DNA of 41,495 nt from Desulfuromonadaceae bacterium UBA5613 (GTDB lineage: Bacteria; Desulfobacterota; Desulfuromonadia; Desulfuromonadales; UBA2197): positions 1 through 41,495 of the forward strand of contig DIKR01000085.1 in the NCBI GenBank assembly GCA_002424625.1. Reading direction: 5' to 3'. The notes beneath the pieces were generated by a model that worked only from the letters and a program-made list of their open reading frames with translations, was not told the DNA's origin and did no database searches. Made by a program: the position numbers and the translations under genes. How positions within the stretch are numbered: the stretch's first letter is position 1; each line of letters starts with the position of its first letter. Shown piece by piece: positions 1 through 8,378 of the stretch.

Positions 1-62
1 GGTGTGTAAGCACAGTAATGTGTTCAGCTAACCGGTACTAATCGACCGTGAGGCTTGACCAT
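1..62 (+). rRNA. rrl: 23S ribosomal RNA, 3' end (partial)
   Basis: The first 60 or so bases match the highly conserved 3' end of bacterial 23S rRNA as I know it, including the stretch around the GGTACTAAT motif followed by the GTGAGGCTT block. The gene enters from outside the window, so only its tip is seen. The 3' boundary is placed by analogy with E. coli and could be off by a few bases. Confidence 0.93.
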
Positions 63-81
63 AAAAAGTTTTAGTGAGGAA

Positions 82-103
82 GGGGGGAAGTTCGCTTCCC
101 CCC
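82..103 (+). other. UUCG-capped hairpin in the 23S-5S spacer
   Basis: A perfect 9-bp stem (82-90 with 95-103) is closed by a TTCG loop, one of the most stable RNA tetraloops. It lies between the 23S 3' end and the 5S gene. There is no T-run after it, so it is more likely a processing or folding element of the rRNA precursor than a terminator. The function is inferred. Confidence 0.5.
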
Positions 104-192
104 GACTTCCAAAAGCGATGAAGACCGATTGCCAAAGAAGGACCGCATGTATCTGTCTACAGCAATTGTCCGAAATTTAAGTGATTTAAGTT

Positions 193-310
193 TTTCGGTG
201 GCTATAGCGTAGGGGTCACACCTGTTCCCATCCCGAACACAGAAGTTAAGCCCTACCGCGCTGATGATACTGCATGGGAAGCCGTGTGGGAAAGTAGGTC
301 GCCGCCGAAA
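193..310 (+). rRNA. rrf: 5S ribosomal RNA
   Basis: The 118-nt segment has the 5S layout: its first 10 bases pair with its last 10 (one G-T wobble), and the internal CCGAACACAGAAGTTAAGC block is the universal loop A-B-C region. It lies about 130 bases after the 23S end in the usual 16S-23S-5S order. The ends are set by the terminal helix. Confidence 0.95.
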
Positions 311-320
311 TTTATTGAGA

Positions 321-353
321 AAAGCCCGCCTTGTAATAAGGCGGGCTTTTTTT
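321..353 (+). terminator. Rho-independent terminator of the rRNA operon
   Basis: A GC-rich stem (AAGCCCGCCTT paired with AAGGCGGGCTT) with a short AT loop is followed by a run of T, 11 bases after the 5S 3' end. This is a standard intrinsic terminator on the plus strand. Confidence 0.9.
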
Positions 354-386
354 CGTCTGGAAATAGATGCAATCTTATGGTTAGAA

Positions 387-426
387 ACAAAAGAAGGGAC
401 ATGCAAGTGCATGTCCCTTCTTTTGT
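387..426. terminator. Bidirectional terminator between rRNA operon and ftsZ
   Basis: This is a perfect 40-base palindrome: two 19-base arms around a 2-base centre. The outer arms are A-rich on the left and T-rich on the right, so each strand reads a GC-containing stem followed by a T-run. It can stop residual rRNA transcription (plus) and the whole dcw operon (minus), whose last gene ftsZ ends 22 bases away. Confidence 0.85.
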
Positions 427-447
427 TGGGATTTAAAACTAGACCTG

Positions 448-1614
448 TTAATCTACACGCTTACGTAAAAAAGTGGGAATTTCATATTCTTCAATCGTGT
501 CATTCAAATCAAGACGAATCCCGGCAGGAAGACTCTTTTGCTTTTCCAGACGAATGAACGTCGGTATTTCGCGATTGGTATGTGTCACTACCGGAGGCAC
601 AATGTTAATATTGTGCCTTGTCTTTAACTGGTCTTCGTTGGACTTGTTTTTGGAAAATGACGAGCCAAATCCGGTGGCAATAGCCGTCACTTTGATCTTC
701 TGTCCCATCTCTTCATTAATGACAAGACCGACGATGATATTGGCATCTTCATGGACTTTTTCATGGATAATGCGTGAAACTTCATCAAAATCATCCATGG
801 TCATACTCGATGAACCGCAAATATTGACCAATACGCCCTTTGCCCCGGAAATATCAATTTCTTCCAGTAGTGGGCTGCTAATCGCCTGCATCGCTGCCTC
901 GGTGGCGCGCTTTTCACCCTCAGCCATCCCGATTCCCATCATCGCCATGCCCCGATCACTCATGACCGCCTTGACGTCAGCAAAGTCGACATTGATCATT
1001 CCTTGCGTGGTAATGAGGTCAGAAATTCCCTGGACTGCTTGACGCAGGACATCATCGGCCGGGCGGAAGGCGTCGACGACACTCATCGATTTTCCTGCGA
1101 GACCTATCAGTCGGTCATTGGGGATTACCAGGAGGCAATCGACGACCTCTTTGAGTGCGATGACGCCGTCTTCTGCTTTCTGCATACGCAACTTGCCTTC
1201 GCGACTAAAGGGCTTGGTCACGACCCCAACTGTCAATGCCCCGACTTCTCTCGCCGCTTGGGCGATGACCGGCGCGGCGCCCGTTCCGGTTCCACCGCCA
1301 AGACCGACGGCTACAAAGACCATATCCGCACCATTAAGAATGGAAGCAATACGGTCGCGATCTTCCAGGGCAGCTTCCTTCCCTACTTCAGGATTAGCGC
1401 CTGCGCCAAGACCTTTTGTAAGCTTGGCGCCGAGCTGGATTTTAAGTGATGCTGTATTCGCCCTCAAGGCCTGTGCATCTGTGTTGGCAACGATAAATTC
1501 CACGCCGTCAATACCGGTTTTGATCATTGTATTGATTGCATTACCACCGCCACCGCCGACGCCGATCACTTTGATTCTTGCTGACTGATCGATATTTTCA
1601 TCAAATTCGAACAT
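448..1614 (-). CDS. ftsZ: Cell division protein FtsZ
   Basis: FtsZ is the tubulin-like GTPase that forms the cytoplasmic Z-ring. The 388-residue product has the glycine-rich GVGGGGGNA loop near residues 18-26, the tubulin signature GGGTGTGA near residues 104-112, a T7-loop NVDFADV segment and the C-terminal conserved peptide IPTFLRKR that binds FtsA and ZipA-type partners. The linker before that peptide is short. The frame is open 87 bases further upstream, but I start at the methionine of MFEFDENIDQ: the family starts here and a GGAGGG ribosome site lies 4-9 bases before it. The gene is last in the dcw operon, 70 bp after ftsA, and is followed by a strong bidirectional terminator. Confidence 0.98.
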   Translation of the reverse strand: MFEFDENIDQSARIKVIGVGGGGGNAINTMIKTGIDGVEFIVANTDAQALRANTASLKIQLGAKLTKGLGAGANPEVGKEAALEDRDRIASILNGADMVFVAVGLGGGTGTGAAPVIAQAAREVGALTVGVVTKPFSREGKLRMQKAEDGVIALKEVVDCLLVIPNDRLIGLAGKSMSVVDAFRPADDVLRQAVQGISDLITTQGMINVDFADVKAVMSDRGMAMMGIGMAEGEKRATEAAMQAISSPLLEEIDISGAKGVLVNICGSSSMTMDDFDEVSRIIHEKVHEDANIIVGLVINEEMGQKIKVTAIATGFGSSFSKNKSNEDQLKTRHNINIVPPVVTHTNREIPTFIRLEKQKSLPAGIRLDLNDTIEEYEIPTFLRKRVD

Positions 1615-1684
1615 ATTCCCTCCCTGCAGGGTTTCCGAGCGTCTTACTGCCCGTACGTTAATGAGCTTAATCACACTGGAAAAA

Positions 1685-2914
1685 TCAGAAAAACTCGCCA
1701 AACCATTCCTTCATGCGTTGGGTCACCCGTTCAAAGACATTCTTTTGCCCTTTGGAAAAAGTGCGAACTTCCATGTTGCGTGAGCCGTATTTGACGAGAC
1801 CGACCCCTGTGGCATAGACCGGAGAGTTGACAACGTCAACAAGTCCGCCAATTCCCTGCGGGACTCCGCGTCGGACCGGAAGGTTGAAGATTTGCTCGGC
1901 AAGTTCTGGCATCCCTGGCAGAATAGCTGTCCCACCGGTGAGGACAATCCCTGAAGCAATGACACTTTCATAGCCACTCCGTGCCAATTCCCGGTGAACA
2001 AGGGCAAAAATTTCTTCAACGCGGGGTTCGAGAATTTCGGCAAGGAGTTGCCGTGAGAGGATGCGCGGCTGCCGACCCCCCACAGAAGGGACTTCAATCG
2101 TCTCATCCTTACCAACCAATGACGTGAGACAACAGCCGTATTTGTGTTTGATCCGCTCGGCCTCCGCCATCGGCGTCCGTAACCCTACAGCGATGTCGTT
2201 GGTAAGATGGTTCCCGCCTAAAGCAAGAACAGCTGTATGTTTAATCGCACCGTCCACATAGATGGCAATATCGGTGGTCCCACCGCCGATATCAATAAGG
2301 GCCACACCGAGTTCTTTCTCATCAGGGGCTAATACCGCTTCGGAGGAGGCGAGTTGCTCAAGGACGATATCTGCAACATCGACGCCGGCCCGCGTACAAC
2401 ACTTAATAATATTTTGAGCACTGGCAACCGCTCCGGTGACGATGTGTACTCGAGCCTCAAGGCGAACGCCACTCATCCCCAAAGGTTCTTTGATCCCATC
2501 CTGGTCATCAATGATATATTCTTGGGGAAGAATATGCAGGACTTCTCTATCCATCGGAATAGCGATAGCTTTGGCGGCATCAATGACACGGCGGACATCA
2601 TCCTGAGTGACCTCGCGATTTTTGATGGCGATAATCCCCTGCGAGTTTAATCCCTTTATATGCCCACCGGCGATACCGGCAAAGACGGAACTGATTTCGC
2701 AGCCAGCCATACGTTCGGCTTCTTTCAGGGCTTTTTGAATCGCATCGACGGTGGCGTCAATATTAATTACCACCCCCTTACGTAATCCTCGTGACGGCGA
2801 TGTCCCGATTCCGACAATATCGAGGCCCTCCTCGGTCAGGTTGCCGACAATTGCACAGATTTTCGTTGTGCCGATGTCGAGACCGACAACAAGATTTTCC
2901 TGTCTACTGCTCAT
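1685..2914 (-). CDS. ftsA: Cell division protein FtsA
   Basis: FtsA is the actin-like ATPase that tethers FtsZ to the inner membrane and recruits later divisome proteins. The 409-residue product begins with the phosphate-1 motif GLDIGTTK, has the second phosphate motif DIGGGTTD near residues 208-215, and an adenosine motif ASGIVLTGG in the C-terminal third. It ends in an amphipathic helix (ERVTQRMKEWFGEFF), the usual membrane-targeting sequence. The length is normal. The start is supported by an AAGGGG site about 8 bases upstream. It lies 28 bases after ftsQ and just before ftsZ, the classic order. Confidence 0.97.
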   Translation of the reverse strand: MSSRQENLVVGLDIGTTKICAIVGNLTEEGLDIVGIGTSPSRGLRKGVVINIDATVDAIQKALKEAERMAGCEISSVFAGIAGGHIKGLNSQGIIAIKNREVTQDDVRRVIDAAKAIAIPMDREVLHILPQEYIIDDQDGIKEPLGMSGVRLEARVHIVTGAVASAQNIIKCCTRAGVDVADIVLEQLASSEAVLAPDEKELGVALIDIGGGTTDIAIYVDGAIKHTAVLALGGNHLTNDIAVGLRTPMAEAERIKHKYGCCLTSLVGKDETIEVPSVGGRQPRILSRQLLAEILEPRVEEIFALVHRELARSGYESVIASGIVLTGGTAILPGMPELAEQIFNLPVRRGVPQGIGGLVDVVNSPVYATGVGLVKYGSRNMEVRTFSKGQKNVFERVTQRMKEWFGEFF

Positions 2915-2942
2915 AATATGCCCCTTGAGTATGATTTGAAAT

Positions 2943-3839
2943 TTAACTTTTTTCTTGTTTGCTTTGTGTAACGATCGGATCGAGTTTTACAACCACACGA
3001 TCGGCAGCATTAAGGTCGATGTATTGGGTCACCGAAAGGCGGGATTCAATTTCGGTGTAGATCCGATCTAGACGAGCCAGTTTCGGCTCAAAATTATCAA
3101 AACCGATTTTTACCGGCACGCCTCCTTGCAGCGTCATCAGTTCATATCCTTGCAAGGGATCGATATGAATTTCCGAGAGTTTCTCCAGATTAAACGATTT
3201 GCGTGTCCGTAATAATTCAGCCAATCTGACCGCTCCTGCTAAAAGCAAGCGCGTCTCTTTCTGATTTTGCAAGATATCCTTTTGTTCCATTCCGGTCAAC
3301 AGTGGAAAGTTAATTTTCTCCCCCATTTCAACAGGCTTGAAGATCGTTCCATCCTGGGCAACATAGTAGAGACAGCCATGATTAATGATTGCAGCCGGTG
3401 TAAATTCCGTCACTTTGATTGTCACGGTTCGGGGAAAGACCCGTTCGACTTCCGCTGTGGCTACCCAAGGATTTTTTTCGATTCGGGCACCAATCGTATT
3501 GAGGTCTAGATCAAACATACTGAGACCGTTCTGCACTCCGGATATTTCTCGGATTAAACCAGTCTCTATTCTTCCGGAACTTATCACCTGAACAGACGCA
3601 ACCCGGAAAAAATTGGAATCATAAATGGTCGATTTTCCGGCATTGAATATGACAAGTAAAAGGAGGGTCGCACCACAGGCCAGGGCGGGCCATTTACTCA
3701 AATGGTAGATACGACAGAAAAATTGACGCCAATTCCGCGGAGGTTTTGCTTCTTTGCGCTTACGGTTCGGTTTGACCGTTGTCCGCGTATAGCGTGTCGC
3801 TGTGACTTGATTCGAGCGTTTAGGTTTGAAATCGCGCAT
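2943..3839 (-). CDS. ftsQ: Cell division protein FtsQ (POTRA domain)
   Basis: FtsQ is a bitopic inner-membrane protein linking early and late divisome proteins. The 298-residue product has a long, strongly basic cytoplasmic N-terminus (about 48 residues), one membrane segment near residues 50-67, a POTRA domain near 77-146 and a periplasmic FtsQ domain after it. The long basic tail is common in deltaproteobacterial versions. An AGGGGC ribosome site precedes the start; only 9 bases separate it from the end of ddl, so translation is probably linked. Sequence conservation in this family is low, so the name rests on domain order plus position between ddl and ftsA. Confidence 0.93.
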   Translation of the reverse strand: MRDFKPKRSNQVTATRYTRTTVKPNRKRKEAKPPRNWRQFFCRIYHLSKWPALACGATLLLLVIFNAGKSTIYDSNFFRVASVQVISSGRIETGLIREISGVQNGLSMFDLDLNTIGARIEKNPWVATAEVERVFPRTVTIKVTEFTPAAIINHGCLYYVAQDGTIFKPVEMGEKINFPLLTGMEQKDILQNQKETRLLLAGAVRLAELLRTRKSFNLEKLSEIHIDPLQGYELMTLQGGVPVKIGFDNFEPKLARLDRIYTEIESRLSVTQYIDLNAADRVVVKLDPIVTQSKQEKS

Positions 3840-3848
3840 ACTAAGCCC

Positions 3849-4775
3849 CTATTTCTCCGTCCCGGCACTTTCGAGAATTCGCTGTACAAGTTCATCAAAG
3901 TCGATACCGGCCTGCGCCGCAGCTTTGGGGAGGAGACTTGTCTCAGTCATCCCTGGAATCGTATTGACCTCAAGGCAGTAGATCTTGCCTTTTTTGATCA
4001 TGAAATCTGCCCGGGCCGCGCCCAGGCAATCGAGAATGGCGACGGCCGCTACAGCGGACTCCTGGAGTTCTGCATAAATCTCCCGGGTGAAAGGGGCGGG
4101 GAGGAGATATTCCGTCTGCCCGGCAGTATATTTCGAGGAGAAATCGTAAAAGCCGCTCTTTGGAACAACCTGAATCACCGGGAGGGCTACGCCATTGAGC
4201 ACGCTCACTGTCGCCTCGTCGCCCTGGATAAATTCCTCGACAAGGATGGTGCGGTCATAAGCCAGGCCCGCCTCGAGGCCGGCTGCTAATTCCTCGGGAT
4301 TATGCGCAATCGTAACGCCGATGGTCGAGCCTTCATGGACTGGTTTGGCAATGACCGGCCAGTGTTTGATCTGCGCCGTGAAGTTTTCAACGTTGTCGCC
4401 CCGATGGTAAACACAAAAGTCCGGGGTGGAGATGCCCTGTTGCAGGAACAAGCGCTTCGTCGTCACTTTGTCCATGGCCATACTCGAAGCAAGGACGCCG
4501 CTGCCGGTATAAGGGAGGCCGAGGATCTCCAGGAGCCCCTGCACGGTGCCGTCTTCACCATGGCGACCGTGCAAAGCGATAAAGACGACTTCTGCTCCTG
4601 TCGCCAACAGCTTGCCGGCGAGATCTCGATCAGCATCGATGCCGACGGCGTTATAGCCACAGCGGGTCAGGGCTGTCAGGACGGCACTTCCGGTTCGCAG
4701 CGAAACTTCCCGTTCGGAGGAGACTCCGCCGTAAAGGACGGCTATTTTCATCTTACGCAGTTCGTTCCGGTTCAT
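3849..4775 (-). CDS. ddl: D-alanine--D-alanine ligase
   Basis: Ddl is an ATP-grasp enzyme that joins two D-alanines for the end of the peptidoglycan stem peptide. The 308-residue product shows the N-terminal YGGVSSEREVSLRTG motif, the HGRHGEDGTVQGLLE segment, the SMAMDK site and the C-terminal EVNTIPGMTETSLLPKAA metal and product-binding region. The length is typical of DdlB. The start codon overlaps the murC stop as ATGA, with AGGAGAGG just upstream. An internal ATG eight codons in has no good ribosome site. The position directly after murC is notable because murB normally lies between the two in related genomes. Confidence 0.97.
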   Translation of the reverse strand: MNRNELRKMKIAVLYGGVSSEREVSLRTGSAVLTALTRCGYNAVGIDADRDLAGKLLATGAEVVFIALHGRHGEDGTVQGLLEILGLPYTGSGVLASSMAMDKVTTKRLFLQQGISTPDFCVYHRGDNVENFTAQIKHWPVIAKPVHEGSTIGVTIAHNPEELAAGLEAGLAYDRTILVEEFIQGDEATVSVLNGVALPVIQVVPKSGFYDFSSKYTAGQTEYLLPAPFTREIYAELQESAVAAVAILDCLGAARADFMIKKGKIYCLEVNTIPGMTETSLLPKAAAQAGIDFDELVQRILESAGTEK

Positions 4776-6166
4776 GTCCTCTCCTGCTGTGGCGCAGCGG
4801 CGTGCAGTCTTTTGATGAATTCCTCCCCGATTTGCCAGACATTGCCTGCGCCCATAGTGATGACAATGTCCCCCTCCTGGCAGTTGCTCAAGAGGTGGTC
4901 GAGGACCTTGTCGCGATCAGCCAGGTAGTGAACATCTTTGTGGCCGTGTCCGGAGACCTGTGCCGCGAGTTTTTCTGAGCTGATGCCGTCAATTGCATCC
5001 TCACCGGCGGCATAGATGTCGAGGATGATCAGTTGGTCGGTCTCATAAAAAGCAGTCGTAAAATCATCGAAAAGAGCGGCGGTGCGGCTGTAACGATGGG
5101 GTTGAAAGACGGTAATAATCCGCCGCTCCCAGCCGTTGCGGGCGGCATTGAGTGTTGCTTTGATCTCTGCCGGATGGTGCCCGTAGTCATCAACGATCAT
5201 GATGTTGTTAATTTCATCCTTGATCTGAAAACGCCGCTGCACCCCGCCAAAATTTTTAAAGCCGGCTGCGATCGTCGCAAAGTCGAGCCCCACCTCCATA
5301 GCCGCGGCGGTCGCGGCCAGAGCATTGAGGACGTTGTGGTCGCCGGGCATCTGGAAGGAGATGCGACCGAGGCGTTGCCCGCAGTAGTCGACGGCAAAGG
5401 AGGTCTGCAGACCGTGATGCTCGACTTCACTGGCTTGAAAATCGGCTTGGGCCGAGAAGCCGTAGGTCGTGAAGCGTTTACGAACCTGGGGGATGATGCC
5501 TTGAATGTTCTTGTCATCGAGACAAAGGATCGCGCGGCCATAAAAGGGGATTTTATTGATAAATTCAATAAAAGTTTCCTTGATTTCCTCCAGGTCGCGA
5601 TAGAAGTCAAGGTGGTCGGCATCGATGTTGGTCACAATGGCGATCGTCGGCGAAAGTTTGAGGAAGGAACCATCGGATTCATCCGCCTCGGCGACAAGAA
5701 ACTTCCCCTGGCCGAGTTTGGCGTTGGAACCAAAGGCATCCAGCCGGCCGCCGATGACCGCCGTCGGATCAAGATCTCCATGGCAAAGGATCGTGGCGAC
5801 CATACTCGTTGTTGTCGTTTTGCCGTGCGTGCCGGCAACGGCAATGCCGTACTTCATCCGCATCAGTTCCGCGAGCATCTCGGCGCGGGGGATCACCGGA
5901 ATCAGGCGGCGTAGCGCCTCGGTGACTTCCGCGTTATCGCTCTTGACTGCACTCGAGGTGACAACGACATCAACATCGCGCAGGTTGCTGGCGGCGTGGC
6001 CGAGATAGATCTCCGCCCCCATCGCTCCGAGGCGCTGGGTAATGTCACTGGCGCGCAGATCTGATCCGGAGATCTGGTAATTGAGATTAAGCAGGACTTC
6101 GGCAATGCCGCTCATGCCGATGCCGCCGATGCCGATAAAGTGGATTTTGCGTATTTTTCCGTACAT
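4772..6166 (-). CDS. murC: UDP-N-acetylmuramate--L-alanine ligase
   Basis: MurC adds L-alanine to UDP-MurNAc, the first step of stem peptide assembly in the cytoplasm. The 464-residue product has the N-terminal Rossmann HFIGIGGIGMSGIAE, the ATP loop AGTHGKTTTT near residues 112-121, the NIDADHLDFY segment and the DDYGHHPAEI motif of the C-terminal domain. The frame is open ten codons further, but MYGKIRKI is chosen because AGGAAAGG lies a few bases before it inside the end of murG. It starts 2 bases after the murG stop and overlaps ddl by four bases. Confidence 0.97.
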   Translation of the reverse strand: MYGKIRKIHFIGIGGIGMSGIAEVLLNLNYQISGSDLRASDITQRLGAMGAEIYLGHAASNLRDVDVVVTSSAVKSDNAEVTEALRRLIPVIPRAEMLAELMRMKYGIAVAGTHGKTTTTSMVATILCHGDLDPTAVIGGRLDAFGSNAKLGQGKFLVAEADESDGSFLKLSPTIAIVTNIDADHLDFYRDLEEIKETFIEFINKIPFYGRAILCLDDKNIQGIIPQVRKRFTTYGFSAQADFQASEVEHHGLQTSFAVDYCGQRLGRISFQMPGDHNVLNALAATAAAMEVGLDFATIAAGFKNFGGVQRRFQIKDEINNIMIVDDYGHHPAEIKATLNAARNGWERRIITVFQPHRYSRTAALFDDFTTAFYETDQLIILDIYAAGEDAIDGISSEKLAAQVSGHGHKDVHYLADRDKVLDHLLSNCQEGDIVITMGAGNVWQIGEEFIKRLHAAAPQQERT

Positions 6167-6168
6167 AT

Positions 6169-7248
6169 TCAGCCTTTCCTGGCAATGCTGTGGCACTCGG
6201 CCAGTAACTTGTCGACGGCAGCGGGTTGTCCGAGAGAGCGGGCGATTGCTCCCATCCGCAACAGTGTCGGGCGATCATTCAGGAGATTCCCCAGGAGGGT
6301 CGCCAGGGTCGCAGACGAAATTTCACTCTGCGGCAGGAGGAGAGCCGCCCCCTGTTCCGCTAAGATCCGTGCATTTACGGTTTGATGGTCGGCGGTGGCG
6401 TAGGGGTAGGGGATCAAGATCGCCGGCCGTCCGGTTGCGGTCAATTCTGCCAGAGTGGTCGCGCCGGCCCGGCACAGGACCAGATGGGTCTGCGCATAAG
6501 CACTCGCCATATCTTGCAGAAACGGGGAGAGATCCTTTGTACTCAGACCGAGCGCAGCATAGGCGGCGGCGACCCGTTCGTAATCAGAGCTACCGGTTTG
6601 ATGGATAATGCGCAGATCCGGACAGAGCTGCCTGAGCGCCGGAATGGCTGCCACGACAGCATCATTGATGGCCTGAGCGCCGCGACTGCCACCGAAGACC
6701 AGGAGGGTACGTTCTTCTGACGGGATCGGTCCGACGGCGGTCATGCCGTGACGAACCGGATTTCCGGTGACGACCGTGCGTTCTGGCGGCAACGGACGGT
6801 TGCCGGCTGGCGGAAAGGAGAGGCAGATCCGCTGCGCCCAGCGGGAAAGAAAACGATTGGTCAAGCCAAATTCGGCATTCTGCTCGTGAATCAGAAAAGG
6901 AACGCCGGCAAGGCGGGCTGCGAGCAGGGCCGGGCCGGAAGCATAGCCGCCAACGCCAACGACGACATCCGGCTGAAATTTTTTGAAAATAGCGAGCGAT
7001 TGTCGGACGCTCTTCAGCAGAGCCGGGGCGATGCGTAAACGTTCAAGCCAGCCGCGCCCGGCAATTCCCGAGATTTCAATCGTTTCGAGGGGGAGGTCGA
7101 GTTCGGGGAGGACGGTCGCCTCGATCCCGTTTTCGGTTCCGACAAAGAGGACTTGTGCCGTCGTGTCTGTTTCCAGCAGCCTTTGCGCCAAAGCCACAGC
7201 TGGGAAGAGATGTCCACCAGTGCCACCACCGGCCAAAAGCATTCTCAT
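6169..7248 (-). CDS. murG: UDP-GlcNAc:undecaprenyl-PP-MurNAc-pentapeptide transferase (MurG)
   Basis: MurG is the peripheral inner-membrane GT28 glycosyltransferase that converts lipid I to lipid II. The 359-residue product starts with MRMLLAGGGTGGHLFPA, the N-terminal G-loop, and carries GVGGYASGPALLAA, IHEQNA and the donor-binding CRAGATTLAELTA segment. The start overlaps the ftsW stop as ATGA with GAGGAG seven bases upstream. A longer open frame reaching 7392 lies inside ftsW and is rejected. Confidence 0.97.
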   Translation of the reverse strand: MRMLLAGGGTGGHLFPAVALAQRLLETDTTAQVLFVGTENGIEATVLPELDLPLETIEISGIAGRGWLERLRIAPALLKSVRQSLAIFKKFQPDVVVGVGGYASGPALLAARLAGVPFLIHEQNAEFGLTNRFLSRWAQRICLSFPPAGNRPLPPERTVVTGNPVRHGMTAVGPIPSEERTLLVFGGSRGAQAINDAVVAAIPALRQLCPDLRIIHQTGSSDYERVAAAYAALGLSTKDLSPFLQDMASAYAQTHLVLCRAGATTLAELTATGRPAILIPYPYATADHQTVNARILAEQGAALLLPQSEISSATLATLLGNLLNDRPTLLRMGAIARSLGQPAAVDKLLAECHSIARKG

Positions 7249-8378
7249 GACGACACTCCTCGCCCTTGCGCCTGGCTCGACACATTCAGGAGGATGCCGA
7301 TTGCTGCCAGGGTGCATACCAGGCTGGAGCCACCGTAAGAGATAAAGGGGAGGGCCAGCCCTTTGGTCGGGACAAGACCAAGGACAACGCACATATTGAA
7401 GACGGCCTGGAAAGCGAGAAGAAAAGTGATCCCGAAAGCAAGATAACGACCAAAGTCATCCGGTGCCATCAGCGCCGTGTTCATGCCGCGGCGAAAGAGG
7501 AGATAAACACAGAGGACAATCAGTGAGAGACCGATAAACCCCCATTCTTCACCGATGACCGAAAGGATGAAATCGGTATGAGCTTCCGGCAGATAGAAGA
7601 GCTTTTGCCGACCTTCTCCGAGTCCCTTGCCAAAGATTCCGCCGCTGCCGATGGCGATCCAGCTTTGAATGATCTGCAAGCCGTTTCCGGTAGGATCCTT
7701 CCATGGGTCGAGAAAACCAAAGATTCGTTGCATGCGATACTGACTGTTCATCACAAAAAACGACCCGAGGGGGATAAGAATGGCGAGGATGTAGCCGAAA
7801 TAAGCATAGCGCATGCCGGCAATAAAAAGCATGGCGATGGCAACGGCGACAAGGGTCATGGCACTGCCAAGATCGGGTTGAAGCATTAACAAGGTGAGAA
7901 TAATGCCGAGGACGATCGTGTAGGGGAGGATGCCGTGGACGAATTCACGGACTTTTTTCTGCTTTTTGGTCAAGGAGTGCGCCATGTAAATAATCAGGGC
8001 TATCTTGGCGAGTTCGACCGGCTGCAGATTAAATCCGAGACGCAGCCAGCGCTGCGCCCCGTTGATTTTCACTCCCAGGCCGGGAATATAAACCGCCAAA
8101 AGCAGGAACATGCAAACCAGCAAGCCGAGCCCGGCAACTTTGCGTAGTTTTTTGTAGTCGTAATGCATCATCACGGCCATCACAGCGCAGCCGATAACAG
8201 CGAAGATGGCTTGTCGTTTCAGGAAGTAAAAGTCATCTTTTTGATAGCGCTCCAGCGTGTCAGCCATTTCCGCGGATGACGAATAGACCATGACCACCCC
8301 GACGGCGGTGAGGAGGACTGCGAGGAGGAGGATGCTCCAATCATATTCACGCGTCGGGCTGGGGAGTTTTTCGCTCAT
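7245..8378 (-). CDS. ftsW: Peptidoglycan glycosyltransferase FtsW (SEDS family)
   Basis: FtsW is the divisome SEDS glycosyltransferase that polymerises lipid II together with its cognate class B PBP, here probably the FtsI encoded in the same operon. The 377-residue, very hydrophobic product has about ten membrane segments. It also has the family motifs: QPVELAKIALIIY in the catalytic loop region, LLMLQPDLGSAM, the large periplasmic loop with GSGGIFGKGLGEGRQKLFYLPEAHTDFI, and LPFISYGGSSL near the C-terminus. It overlaps murD upstream and murG downstream, each as ATGA, indicating translational coupling. Confidence 0.97.
   Translation of the reverse strand: MSEKLPSPTREYDWSILLLAVLLTAVGVVMVYSSSAEMADTLERYQKDDFYFLKRQAIFAVIGCAVMAVMMHYDYKKLRKVAGLGLLVCMFLLLAVYIPGLGVKINGAQRWLRLGFNLQPVELAKIALIIYMAHSLTKKQKKVREFVHGILPYTIVLGIILTLLMLQPDLGSAMTLVAVAIAMLFIAGMRYAYFGYILAILIPLGSFFVMNSQYRMQRIFGFLDPWKDPTGNGLQIIQSWIAIGSGGIFGKGLGEGRQKLFYLPEAHTDFILSVIGEEWGFIGLSLIVLCVYLLFRRGMNTALMAPDDFGRYLAFGITFLLAFQAVFNMCVVLGLVPTKGLALPFISYGGSSLVCTLAAIGILLNVSSQAQGRGVSS

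Noticed and set aside
5033..5914. 293-codon plus-strand frame opposite murC
   Set aside because: It is a mirror of the murC coding sequence; no ribosome site or recognisable family, while murC is certain.
7249..7392. N-terminal extension of MurG
   Set aside because: The extra 48 codons lie inside ftsW and lack family similarity; the ATG at 7248 has a good ribosome site.
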